Positions 7,860-16,025 of a DNA stretch of 64,000 bases are shown piece by piece. Under the pieces are notes generated by a model. The model was not told where the DNA came from and did no database searches. It saw only the letters and a program-made list of their open reading frames with translations. A program made the position numbers and the translations under genes. This DNA is from Micromonospora parva (lineage in GTDB: Bacteria; Actinomycetota; Actinomycetes; Mycobacteriales; Micromonosporaceae), in the NCBI RefSeq assembly GCF_000718515.1, contig NZ_JNZS01000013.1, positions 124,001 to 188,000 of the forward strand, written 5' to 3'. The number at the start of each line of letters is the position of its first letter. The first letter of the stretch is position 1.

Positions 7860-7897
7860 GCTGGGTAGTCGTCGGGCCCGTCGGACGACTACCCAGC
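7860..7897 (-). terminator. Hairpin between the 69-aa gene and the LURP-one gene
   Basis: Arms GCTGGGTAGTCGTC (7860-7873) and GACGACTACCCAGC (7884-7897) form 14 perfect pairs around a 10-nt loop. It lies 44 nt downstream of the 69-aa gene, on the transcribed minus strand. It most simply terminates that transcript before the LURP-one gene. Confidence 0.65.
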
Positions 7898-7941
7898 CCG
7901 GAGTGATCACTGGTGCCCTTGCAGGATCACCCCGGCAGACC

Positions 7942-8151
7942 TCAGCGACTGTCGACGGAGGTCGCGGCCCGCAGCGCCCAGGTGTTGAGCACCTGGTGGA
8001 TGCCGCGCAGCCGCTCGTTGATCTGTTCCAGCCGTTCCGCCTGGGCCAGGGCGGCCAGTGCCGACCCCAGCGCGATCTGCTGGTCGAGGGTGAGATTGTC
8101 CTGGTCGATGGTGTAGAGCAGGTCGACGGTCTCGGCGATGGTGTCGGCCAC
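7942..8151 (-). CDS. Small conserved-looking protein, unknown function
   Basis: A 69-aa acidic helical protein (start VADTIAETVDLLYTIDQDN). GTG 8151 is preceded by GAGGAGAAG; longer in-frame starts exist but lack a ribosome site. Regular heptad-like spacing of Leu, Ile and Ala (LTLDQQIALGSALAALAQAERLEQI) suggests an amphipathic helical bundle or coiled coil. No catalytic motif is visible and I do not recognise the family. It lies downstream of the DECH helicase on the same strand. Confidence 0.6.
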   Translation of the reverse strand: MADTIAETVDLLYTIDQDNLTLDQQIALGSALAALAQAERLEQINERLRGIHQVLNTWALRAATSVDSR

Positions 8152-8250
8152 AGCTTCTCCTCGGGCACGGGGGGCGATCAGCAACAAAGGCATCGATGGA
8201 AGCGCTCCCACATCATTGTGCCCCGTGCCATGCCGGTTCATGCAAGCTGC

Positions 8251-10743
8251 TCAGCGCGGCAGGTTGGCCAGCACCACGTCGAGCACCCGGATCGCGGCCG
8301 GTTTGGAGAGGGGGTTGTTGCCATTGCCGCATTTCGGTGACTGCACGCAGGATGGGCATCCGGTCTCGCAGCCGCACTCAGCGATCGCGTCCCGGGTGGC
8401 CCGCAGCCACGCCGCCGCCGTCCCGTACGCCCGCTCGGCGAACCCGGCGCCACCCGGGTGCCCGTCGTAGACGAAGACGGTCGGCGCTTCGGTGTCCGGG
8501 TGCAGTGCGGTGGAGAGCCCGCCGATGTCCCAGCGGTCGCAGGTGGCCATCAGCGGCAGCAGGCCGATCGCGGCGTGTTCGGCGGCGTGCAACGCACCCG
8601 GCACCTCGGCCGGCTGGACCCCGGCGAGGGTCAACGACTGCGGCGACAGGGTGAACCAGACCGCCACGGTACGCAGCTCCCGGGTCGGCAGGTCGAGCGG
8701 CCGGGTGTCGATCACCTCGCCGGTGGCGATGCGCCGCCGCTGGTACGACACCACCTGGCTGGTCACATCCACCTCGCCGAGGAACATGCCGACCGGCCCG
8801 GCGTCCACGTAGGAACGCACCGACACCACCGACAGGTCGGTGACGTCGCGGGCGTGGGTGGACCAGTCCGGCTCCTCGGCGTGCACCAGCGCGCACCCGT
8901 CGACGAGGTCGAGCTGGTCGACCACGTACGAGACGCCCTGGTGCAGGTAGACCGCGCCGGGGTGCAGCAGGAAGTGCGAGGAGCCGCCGTCGACGGTGCC
9001 GAGCAGCCGGCCGGTCGACGACTCCACCACGGCGACCGGGGCGCCGCCCTCGCCGCGCAGGTCCACCTCGGGTCGCTCCCGGTGCCGCCAGTACCAACCG
9101 GTGGGCCGTTGCCGCAGTGCCCCCGCCGCGACCAGCTCGTCGACCGCCTCCTTCGCCCCGTCGCCGAAGAGCGCCAGGTCGGTCGGGGTGAGCGGTGCCT
9201 CCGCCGCCGCGCAGGCGAGCTGCGGGGCCAGCACGTACGGGTTGGCAGGGTCGAGCACCGTGGCCTCCACCGGTGCCCCGAAGATCGCCTCCGGGTGGTG
9301 CACCAGGTAGGTGTCCAGCGGGTCGTCCCGCGCCACCAGCACCGCCAGGGCCTCCTGCCCGGAACGCCCGGCCCGGCCCGCCTGCTGCCACAGTGACGCC
9401 CGGGTGCCCGGGTAGCCGCAGATCAGCACCGCGTCGAGCCCGACCAGGTCCACGCCCAGCTCCAGCGCGTTGGTCGAGGCCAGGCCGAGCAGGTCGCCGT
9501 GCAGCAGCGCGCGTTCCAGCTCGCGCCGCTCCTCCCGCAGGTAGCCGCCCCGGTAGGCGGCCACCCGGTCGCCGAGCCCCGGCACCGCGTCGTCCAGCGC
9601 CCGACGCGCGTTGGCGGCCACCACCTCGGCGCCCTTGCGGGACCGGACGAACGCGAGGGTGCGTACCCCTTCGGCGACGGTGTCGGCGAGCAGGTCCGCA
9701 GTCTCGCGCAGCGCCGACCGGCGGACCTGCCGGAGGTCGTCGTGGTCACCGCCGCCCTGCGGCGGCACCGACCGGGAGGGGTCGTCGCCGGTCGCCTGCG
9801 GCGGCACCGGGGACGACGAGGCTGGTGGCACCGGCGGGGACGAGCCCGCGTCGGGTGGCAGCAGCGGCGGCTCCCAGAGCGCGAAGGTCACCCCGCCCCG
9901 GGGGGAGGCGTCCTCGGTGACCGCCGTCACCGGCAGGCCGGTCAACCGCCCGGCCGCGGTGGCCGGGTCGCCGGACGTCGCCGAGGCGAGCACGAACACC
10001 GGGGTGGCCCCGAACCGGGCGCACTGCCGGCGTAGCCGACGCAGCACGTGCGCGACGTGCGAGCCGAACACGCCCCGGTAGGTGTGGCACTCGTCGATCA
10101 CCACGTACGCGAGGCGGCGCAGGAAGCCGGACCACTGGGCGTGCCCGGGCAGGATGCCGTGGTGCAGCATGTCGGGGTTGGTCAGCACGAACCGGGAGTG
10201 CCGGCGGATCCACTCCCGCTCGGTGCGTGGAGTGTCGCCGTCGTAGCAGGCGGGGCGTACCCCTTCCAGTTCCAGCGCGGCGACGGCGCGCAACTGATCC
10301 GCGGCGAGCGCCTTGGTCGGCGCCAGGTAGAGCACTGTGGCCCGGGGGTCGGCCAGCAGCGTGGCCAGGGCCGGCAGCTGGTACGCCAGGGACTTGCCGG
10401 ACGCGGTGCCGGTGGCGACGACCACGTGCTGGCCCTCGTACGCCAGGGTGGCCGCCTCGGCCTGGTGCTGCCAGGGCGCGACCACGCCGCGCCCGGTGAA
10501 CGCCGTGCGCAGTTGCGCCGGTGCCCACGACGGCCAGGGTGCGGGCACTCCGGTGCGGGCCGGCACCCGCTCGACGTGGGTGACCGGGTCGGCGGCGCCC
10601 CGGGCGCGCAGCCGGCGCAGCAGGTCGACCGGCGCTGGCCCGGGGCCGGGACCAGCGGATACGGTGGCCGCGGACGACGACTCCAGGTCGTCGCGCGGTG
10701 CGTGGCGCGCGGAGCTGAAGTCGTTGGAGGTCACGCCCTGCAC
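8251..10743 (-). CDS. DECH-box helicase with C-terminal zinc-type DUF1998 domain
   Basis: About 830 aa. Two RecA-like domains are clear: motif I ATGTASGKSLAYQLP, motif II VIDECHTYRG (DECH), motif III ASAT, motif VI QQAGRAGRSGQ. The C-terminus carries a four-Cys cluster (CGCETGCPSCVQSPKCGNG) typical of DUF1998/MrfA-like helicases, a family including Bacillus MrfA that acts in DNA repair. The DECH version is the actinobacterial helicase/secretion-neighbourhood protein (TIGR03817 type), which explains its position near the Tad genes. A Pro/Ser-rich insertion separates the two domains. Start chosen as GTG 10743 (GTG 10734 also possible); longer frames would run into bldG. Confidence 0.9.
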   Translation of the reverse strand: MQGVTSNDFSSARHAPRDDLESSSAATVSAGPGPGPAPVDLLRRLRARGAADPVTHVERVPARTGVPAPWPSWAPAQLRTAFTGRGVVAPWQHQAEAATLAYEGQHVVVATGTASGKSLAYQLPALATLLADPRATVLYLAPTKALAADQLRAVAALELEGVRPACYDGDTPRTEREWIRRHSRFVLTNPDMLHHGILPGHAQWSGFLRRLAYVVIDECHTYRGVFGSHVAHVLRRLRRQCARFGATPVFVLASATSGDPATAAGRLTGLPVTAVTEDASPRGGVTFALWEPPLLPPDAGSSPPVPPASSSPVPPQATGDDPSRSVPPQGGGDHDDLRQVRRSALRETADLLADTVAEGVRTLAFVRSRKGAEVVAANARRALDDAVPGLGDRVAAYRGGYLREERRELERALLHGDLLGLASTNALELGVDLVGLDAVLICGYPGTRASLWQQAGRAGRSGQEALAVLVARDDPLDTYLVHHPEAIFGAPVEATVLDPANPYVLAPQLACAAAEAPLTPTDLALFGDGAKEAVDELVAAGALRQRPTGWYWRHRERPEVDLRGEGGAPVAVVESSTGRLLGTVDGGSSHFLLHPGAVYLHQGVSYVVDQLDLVDGCALVHAEEPDWSTHARDVTDLSVVSVRSYVDAGPVGMFLGEVDVTSQVVSYQRRRIATGEVIDTRPLDLPTRELRTVAVWFTLSPQSLTLAGVQPAEVPGALHAAEHAAIGLLPLMATCDRWDIGGLSTALHPDTEAPTVFVYDGHPGGAGFAERAYGTAAAWLRATRDAIAECGCETGCPSCVQSPKCGNGNNPLSKPAAIRVLDVVLANLPR

Positions 10744-10874
10744 TCTCGCACTGGTGTTCGGAGATGAAAAGTCGGACGCCGGGGTAAGGGGAAGCCTCCG
10801 CTGGCGTCCGCAGGCCGCCCCGGCGGTAGTGGTTAGATGCCCACGAGAGTTTACGGCTCTGGCGAGGAGGACCG

Positions 10875-11231
10875 ATGGAGCTGTCACTGGCGACCCGCAC
10901 CGTGGGCGAGCACACGGTGCTCGAGGTCGGTGGTGAGGTGGACGTCTACACCGCACCCCGGCTCCGTGAACGGCTCCTCGAGCTGATCGACGGTGGGGCG
11001 CGTCACGTGGTGGTCGACCTCGGTCGGGTGGACTTCCTCGACTCCACCGGGCTGGGTGTGCTGGTCGGCGCGCTCAAGCGGCTCCGTTCCGCCGGCGGTT
11101 CGTTCGCGTTGGTCTGCGACAAGGAGCCCCTGCTCAAGATCTTCCGGATCACCGCACTGGACCAGGTGTTTCCGCTGCACCCGACTGTCGACGCGGCGGT
11201 CAGCGCCGACTCGGCGGGCGCCGGCGCGTGA
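10875..11231 (+). CDS. bldG: Anti-sigma factor antagonist BldG (STAS domain)
   Basis: A 118-aa STAS protein. The phospho-acceptor motif DFLDSTGLG places Ser at residue 57, the position phosphorylated in Streptomyces coelicolor BldG. GAGGAGG precedes ATG 10875. BldG binds and releases anti-sigma factors according to phosphorylation, and in Streptomyces controls development and stress regulons. It is followed, with a one-base overlap, by its anti-sigma-like partner, and hppA and topA lie further downstream, as in S. coelicolor. The divergent neighbour is the DECH helicase. Confidence 0.95.
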   Translation: MELSLATRTVGEHTVLEVGGEVDVYTAPRLRERLLELIDGGARHVVVDLGRVDFLDSTGLGVLVGALKRLRSAGGSFALVCDKEPLLKIFRITALDQVFPLHPTVDAAVSADSAGAGA

Positions 11232-11665
11232 TGGCGACAGTCAAGCTCTCGTTCTCGCCCGCGCCGGTGCACGTGCGTACCGCCCGTCTGGTCGGCGTCG
11301 CCGTCGCCCGACGGGCCGGGGTCCGCGAGGACCTGCTGGACGAGGTGCGCCTGGCCATCGGTGAGGCGTGCACCCGCGCGGTCGCCCTGCACCGGCAGTA
11401 CGGCCTGGCCGACCCGGTGCTGGTGGAGATGTCCGACGGTGGCTCGTACGCCGTGCGGGTGGTGGACCGGGCGCCGATCGAGGCGGGCATCGGTCTGACC
11501 GCGCTGCCGCCGGACGAGCTGGCCAACGAGTCGCTGACCGACGAGGCGCTGACCACCGGCGTGGGCTTCGCGCTGCTCGCCGGTTTCGTCGAGGACCTGC
11601 AGGTGCGCCCGGTCGACGAGGGCATCGGCACCGAGGTACGGATGGTGTGGCCGGTCGGCCGCTGA
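11231..11665 (+). CDS. Anti-sigma regulatory factor (GHKL/RsbW-like ATPase)
   Basis: A 144-aa protein starting at ATG 11231, whose first base is the last base of the bldG stop (GTG 11228 also possible). The GHKL-type N-box region reads LDEVRLAIGEACTRAVALH, with a later TTGVGFALLAGFVEDLQV in place of the glycine-rich lid. The usual N-box Asn is replaced (EACTRA rather than EAxxNA), so kinase activity is uncertain. By family and position it is the switch partner of BldG. It ends at a hairpin terminator. Confidence 0.85.
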   Translation: MATVKLSFSPAPVHVRTARLVGVAVARRAGVREDLLDEVRLAIGEACTRAVALHRQYGLADPVLVEMSDGGSYAVRVVDRAPIEAGIGLTALPPDELANESLTDEALTTGVGFALLAGFVEDLQVRPVDEGIGTEVRMVWPVGR

Positions 11666-11681
11666 ACGGTTCCGCTGCGTA

Positions 11682-11716
11682 GGTCGCGTCCCCAGCTGGG
11701 GATGCGGCCTTCTTTG
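11682..11716 (+). terminator. bldG: Terminator after the bldG operon
   Basis: The palindrome TCCCCAGCTGGGGA is extended on both sides by seven pairs including G-T wobbles (GGTCGCG / TGCGGCC), followed by TTCTTT. Placed 16 nt after the stop at 11665. Confidence 0.75.
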
Positions 11717-11981
11717 CATGGACCGGGCCCTATATCAGATTTCGTTTCATAACACAGCGACGAAGATCATCGCGACACGGTGCCACCTGGGTGTGACCTC
11801 CAACACTGAGGAGGGCTACAGTACCCGGGTTGTCAGCAAGTGACCCATCCCGCAGCCAGCGGGTATGGGTGGTCATCGCTGGTCCGCTGGTGGGTTGGCG
11901 CGCGCTTGCGAGTCCGCATCCAGGCGTCGGTCAGTGCGTCTCCACTCACCGGCGCGATTGTTCGGTAACAGGAGGACACAG
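11717..11981 (+). promoter_or_regulatory. hppA: hppA upstream region with candidate promoter
   Basis: About 265 bp without a gene. It opens with an AT-richer patch (CCTATATCAGATTTCG). A possible promoter is TGTGAC (11792-11797) with TACAGT (11817-11822), spaced 19 bp, which is slightly long. AGGAGG at 11970-11975 is the hppA ribosome site. No riboswitch-like structure is recognised. Confidence 0.35.
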
Positions 11982-14342
11982 ATGTCCGAGACCTTGGCCG
12001 CCGACGGCGGCGGGCTTTCCCTTACCGGAAGCAATGTCACCTACGTCGTCATCGCCGCGGTCGTCGCGCTGGTGGCGCTCGGTTTCGCTGCCGCCCTGAC
12101 GAAAACGGTGCTGGCCGCTGGTAAGGGCACCGAGAAAATGCAGGAGATCTCGGGGGCGGTCCAGGAGGGCGCCTCGGCCTACCTGCTCCGTCAATTCCGC
12201 ACCCTGGCGATCTTCGTCGTCATCGCCGTCGTGCTGCTCTTCCTGCTTCCGGTGCACGACACCGACGGCAGTGAGCTCGCCGTGAAGATCGGCCGCTCAC
12301 TCTTCTTCGTGGTGGGCGCCCTGTTCAGCGCGTTCATCGGCGGTGCCGGCATGTGGTTGGCCACCCGTGCCAACCTGCGCGTGGCCGCCGCCGCGAGAGA
12401 GCGAGCAGGTGGCCGCGAGGCGGCCATGAAGATCGCTTTCCGCACCGGTGGTGTCGTCGGCTTCTTCACCGTCGGACTCGGCCTCTTCGGTGCCGCGCTG
12501 GTCGTCCTGCTCTACCGGGGTGACGCGCCGACCGTGCTGGAGGGCTTCGGCTTCGGCGCCGCGCTGCTCGCGATGTTCATGCGGGTCGGCGGCGGCATCT
12601 TCACCAAGGCCGCCGACGTCGGCGCCGACCTGGTCGGCAAGGTCGAGCAGGGCATCCCCGAGGATGACCCACGCAACGCCGCCACCATCGCCGACAACGT
12701 GGGCGACAACGTCGGTGACTGCGCCGGCATGGCCGCCGACCTGTTCGAGTCGTACGCGGTGACGCTTGTCGCCGCGCTGATCCTCGGCCGTGCCGCGTTC
12801 GGCGAGGAGGGCCTGGTCTTCCCGCTGATCATCTCCACCATCGGCGTGCTGATCGCGATCGTCGGTGTCTTCATCACCCGGCTGCGCGCGACCGACCGCA
12901 ACGCCCTGACCGCGATCAACCGGGCCTTCTACCTGTCGGCGGTGCTCTCCGCGGTGCTGGTGGCGATCGCCGCCTACGCGTACCTCCCGGCGACCTTCGG
13001 CGAGTTCGACAGCGGGCTCACCGACGCGCCCGGCAACCCCCGGCTGGTCGCCATCGGCGCGGTGGTCATCGGCATCGTGCTGGCCGCCGCGATCCAGGCG
13101 CTGACCGGCTACTTCACCGAGACCAACCGGCGCCCGGTGCAGGACATCGGCAAGAGCTCGCAGACCGGTGCGGCGACGGTGATCCTGGCCGGCATCAGCA
13201 TCGGCCTGGAGTCGGCTGTCTACTCGGCTCTGCTGATCGGCGCCGGCGTCTTCGGGGCGTTCCTCCTCGGCGGCAGCTCCATCACGCTGTCGCTGTTCGC
13301 GGTGGCGCTGGCCGGCACCGGCCTGCTCACCACCGTCGGCGTGATCGTCGCGATGGACACCTTCGGGCCGATCTCCGACAACGCCCAGGGCATCGCCGAG
13401 ATGTCCGGTGACCTCGACGAGCACGGCGCTCGCACGCTCACTGAGCTGGACGCGGTCGGCAACACCACCAAGGCGATCACCAAGGGCATCGCGATCGCCA
13501 CTGCGGTGCTCGCCGCGACCGCGCTGTTCGGTTCGTACACCGACTCGCTCCGCAGCGCGTACGCGACGGCTGGCGTGGGCGACGTCGGGACGGAGATCCT
13601 CAACTCGCTGAACGTGGCGAACCCGCGCAACCTGGTCGGCCTGATCATCGGCGCGGCGGTGGTGTTCCTCTTCTCCGGGTTGGCCATCAACGCGGTGTCC
13701 CGCTCGGCCGGTGCCGTGGTGATGGAGGTCCGCCGGCAGTTCCGTGAGCTGCCCGGCATCATGGACGGCACCCAGCGCCCGGAGTACGGCAAGGTCGTCG
13801 ACATCTGCACCCGGGACGCGCAGCGCGAGCTGATGACCCCCGGTCTGCTCGCCATCCTGGCGCCGATCGCTGTCGGGTTCGGCCTCGGGCCCGGTGCGCT
13901 CGCCGCGTACCTGGCCGGTGCGATCGGTGCCGGCACCCTGATGGCGGTGTTCCTGTCCAACTCCGGTGGGGCCTGGGACAACGCCAAGAAGTTGGTCGAG
14001 GACGGCGCGTACGGCGGCAAGGGCTCCGAGGCGCACGCCGCCACTGTCATCGGCGACACCGTCGGTGACCCGTTCAAGGACACCGCCGGCCCGGCGATCA
14101 ACCCGCTGATCAAGGTGATGAACCTGGTCTCGCTGCTGATCGCGCCCGCCGTGGTGGCCTGGAGCGTCGGCGACGACCGCAACGTCGGCCTGCGCGTCAG
14201 CATCGCGCTGGTGGCGACGCTGATCATCGTGGCGTCGGTGGTGTTCAGCAAGCGCAAGGGCATCGCGATGTCCGACTCGGACGCCGATGGCAACACCGGC
14301 GCGGGCAGCACCGATCACCGTCCGGAGACGGTGAACGCCTGA
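11982..14342 (+). CDS. hppA: Membrane proton-pumping pyrophosphatase
   Basis: A 786-aa H+-PPase with about 16 membrane segments, hydrolysing PPi to pump protons across the cell membrane. The substrate site is intact (DVGADLVGKVEQGIPEDDPRNAA and DNVGDNVGDCAGMAADLFE, then GDTVGDPFKDTAGPAINP). The key position in GNTTKAITKG carries Lys where K+-dependent enzymes have Ala, so this is predicted to be the K+-independent type. ATG 11982 has AGGAGG 7 nt upstream; the upstream in-frame extension is not needed. Position after bldG matches Streptomyces. Confidence 0.96.
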   Translation: MSETLAADGGGLSLTGSNVTYVVIAAVVALVALGFAAALTKTVLAAGKGTEKMQEISGAVQEGASAYLLRQFRTLAIFVVIAVVLLFLLPVHDTDGSELAVKIGRSLFFVVGALFSAFIGGAGMWLATRANLRVAAAARERAGGREAAMKIAFRTGGVVGFFTVGLGLFGAALVVLLYRGDAPTVLEGFGFGAALLAMFMRVGGGIFTKAADVGADLVGKVEQGIPEDDPRNAATIADNVGDNVGDCAGMAADLFESYAVTLVAALILGRAAFGEEGLVFPLIISTIGVLIAIVGVFITRLRATDRNALTAINRAFYLSAVLSAVLVAIAAYAYLPATFGEFDSGLTDAPGNPRLVAIGAVVIGIVLAAAIQALTGYFTETNRRPVQDIGKSSQTGAATVILAGISIGLESAVYSALLIGAGVFGAFLLGGSSITLSLFAVALAGTGLLTTVGVIVAMDTFGPISDNAQGIAEMSGDLDEHGARTLTELDAVGNTTKAITKGIAIATAVLAATALFGSYTDSLRSAYATAGVGDVGTEILNSLNVANPRNLVGLIIGAAVVFLFSGLAINAVSRSAGAVVMEVRRQFRELPGIMDGTQRPEYGKVVDICTRDAQRELMTPGLLAILAPIAVGFGLGPGALAAYLAGAIGAGTLMAVFLSNSGGAWDNAKKLVEDGAYGGKGSEAHAATVIGDTVGDPFKDTAGPAINPLIKVMNLVSLLIAPAVVAWSVGDDRNVGLRVSIALVATLIIVASVVFSKRKGIAMSDSDADGNTGAGSTDHRPETVNA

Positions 14343-14380
14343 CCCAGGAACGGCCCGGTGCCACACCTGGCCAAAGGCCG

Positions 14381-14386
14381 TACGCT
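14381..14386 (+). promoter_or_regulatory. -10 element of a likely leaderless lipoprotein transcript
   Basis: TACGCT with 7 nt to ATG 14394 and no ribosome site between. Confidence 0.5.
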
Positions 14387-14393
14387 GCAACGC

Positions 14394-14933
14394 ATGCGTA
14401 CGTGCCGGGCGTCTGCCGCCGGAAAGCTCACGGTGGTCCTGGCCACGATCGTCGTCCTGGCCGGCTGCGGCGGCGGCCCCAGCCCACGGGCCTGGGCGGC
14501 CTCGGTCTGCGGCGCGCTCACCCCGTGGCGCTTGGAGATCAACAAGCTGACCAGCAGCACTGATGAGCAGATGACCGCGCAGACCACGCCGGCGCAGGCC
14601 AAGGAGAACCTGGTGCGGCTCTTCGACGGGGCGGAGCAGGCCAGCGAGGCCGCGCGCCGCAAGGTGGAGAAGGCGGGCATCCCGGAGACCGACAACGGCG
14701 AGGCCATCTCCGTGGGTTTCCGCAGCTCGCTGGGGAAGATGCGGGACGCGTACGGCCGTGCCCGGGACACCATCGACGGCCTGGGCACCGGCGAGCCGAC
14801 CGTCTTCTACGACGGCGTGCGGGCCGCGGTGGAGACGCTCAACAAGGAGTACGACGCCAGCGCGCTGGACACCAGCAAACTCAACTCCGAGGAGTTGAAA
14901 CAGGCATTCGACGAGGTGCCGGAGTGTCGCTGA
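14394..14933 (+). CDS. Putative lipoprotein, unknown function
   Basis: A 179-aa protein with a signal peptide and lipobox (VVLATIVVLAGC), so predicted to be anchored on the outer face of the membrane. The mature part is mainly helical with AKENLVRLFDGAEQASEAARRKVEKAG and ends in a Cys (EVPECR). TACGCT lies exactly 7 nt before ATG 14394 with no Shine-Dalgarno, suggesting leaderless transcription from this start. It overlaps the next gene by 10 nt. The family is not recognised. Confidence 0.75.
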   Translation: MRTCRASAAGKLTVVLATIVVLAGCGGGPSPRAWAASVCGALTPWRLEINKLTSSTDEQMTAQTTPAQAKENLVRLFDGAEQASEAARRKVEKAGIPETDNGEAISVGFRSSLGKMRDAYGRARDTIDGLGTGEPTVFYDGVRAAVETLNKEYDASALDTSKLNSEELKQAFDEVPECR

Positions 14934-15676
14934 GCGGGCTCGGTGACACCGGGAAGGCGCAGCCGCCCCCGGCGCTGTTCCCCGCGCCCGAGTCCGACAC
15001 GCCCACTCCCGGGCGACGCCGTGGCGGCGCGCCGCGGAACGGCCCGTCGCAACACGGCTCCCCAGTGAACGGCCCGGCCCCGGGTGACGACGCGGGCCGG
15101 CAACTTGTGTTCTTCGGCGCGGACGCTGCCGAACCGGCCGTCGCCGACCTCGCCGGGTTGCTCGCCGGGCCGGCTGAGGTGGTCCGGATGGGCGGCACCG
15201 CCCGGCTCTCGGTGCGGGTGGACGCCGCGTGGCGGGTGCACGTGCTCGTCGCCGAACTGGCGTCGCGCGGGCTGGCCGCCAGCTGGGAGCCGATCGAGGG
15301 CGAGCGACACGCCGTGCGTACGTCGTACACCCGGGTCTTGAAGCCGCTCGCGGCCGCCTGGCTGAACGGTTCGACGAAACGCCCGCCGGCGGCCTTCCAC
15401 CTGACCGGCCGGCGGTTGCGGCTGTGGCTCGCCGCCGCCGGGACGCCGGAGCCTCCCGACTGTTACCTGTTGCGGCTGGGCCCCGACGACCAGGAGTGTT
15501 GGGAGTCGATCGGCGTCGCGCTCGCGGCGGCCGGGCTGGCCGGGACGCTGGTCGGCCCGGCGGAGGGTGGCCCGGCGTACCGGATCGCCGGACGCCGCCG
15601 GTTGGCCCGACTCGCCGAGCTGGTCGGCGGACCGCCGCCTGCGGCACCGGTCGACGCCTGGCCCGCTCGGCAGTGA
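14924..15676 (+). CDS. Conserved actinobacterial hypothetical protein upstream of topA
   Basis: A 250-aa soluble protein with GTG start, overlapping the lipoprotein gene by 10 nt. A disordered Pro/Gly N-terminal 60 residues precede a mixed alpha/beta region (QLVFFGADAAEPAVADLAGLLAGP, VRTSYTRVLKPLAAAWLNG, CYLLRLGPDDQECWESIGVALAAAG). There are no recognisable catalytic motifs. A hypothetical gene occupies the same place between hppA and topA in Streptomyces, so it belongs to this conserved block; I cannot assign a function. Confidence 0.65.
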   Translation: MSLSGLGDTGKAQPPPALFPAPESDTPTPGRRRGGAPRNGPSQHGSPVNGPAPGDDAGRQLVFFGADAAEPAVADLAGLLAGPAEVVRMGGTARLSVRVDAAWRVHVLVAELASRGLAASWEPIEGERHAVRTSYTRVLKPLAAAWLNGSTKRPPAAFHLTGRRLRLWLAAAGTPEPPDCYLLRLGPDDQECWESIGVALAAAGLAGTLVGPAEGGPAYRIAGRRRLARLAELVGGPPPAAPVDAWPARQ

Positions 15677-16025
15677 ACCGGTCATTTCGCCCAGGTCGGC
15701 GGCGGCGTCCGGGTGTCCGGTGCCGGACAGCCGGCGGGTCGATCCAGGCGGAAAACGGGCGGGTCGGACCTCGGTCGTGAGTCCGCCATCGTCACAGTGA
15801 CCCGCTTCGAGCCCTACTCACGGTGTACGGTGGCGCCGTCCGGCAGTGCCGAGCGCGGCGGGGCGGTGTCGACCGCCGCGTCGAAGCGGTTTGCGGCCCG
15901 CGAAACCCGAATCGCGGGCAACGCGTTACGTTGGACATCCGGACCGCCGGTGCTACGGCGGGGTCGAAAGCGGTCGCTGTCCGGGCGCCGGCAGGCCACG
16001 AGCAGGAGTGAGGTCGGGGAGAGAC
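15677..16025 (+). other. topA: 349-bp leader region of topA, no gene seen
   Basis: No supported coding sequence. The topA ribosome site GGGGAGAG lies at its 3' end. The region contains several inverted GCGGCGG-type stretches but no convincing promoter or attenuator that I can identify. Confidence 0.5.

Noticed and set aside
6612..7906. Coding regions on the plus strand between the Tad operon and the LURP-one gene
   Set aside because: Frames run through the hairpin and tandem repeats, are Arg/Gly-rich, and lack ribosome sites; one also covers the LURP-one gene antisense.
12297..15647. Very long minus-strand open frame (over 1,100 codons) opposite hppA and its downstream genes
   Set aside because: Translation is low-complexity, rich in Arg, His and Asp, with no domain. 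It is the antisense shadow of well-supported genes with strong third-position GC.
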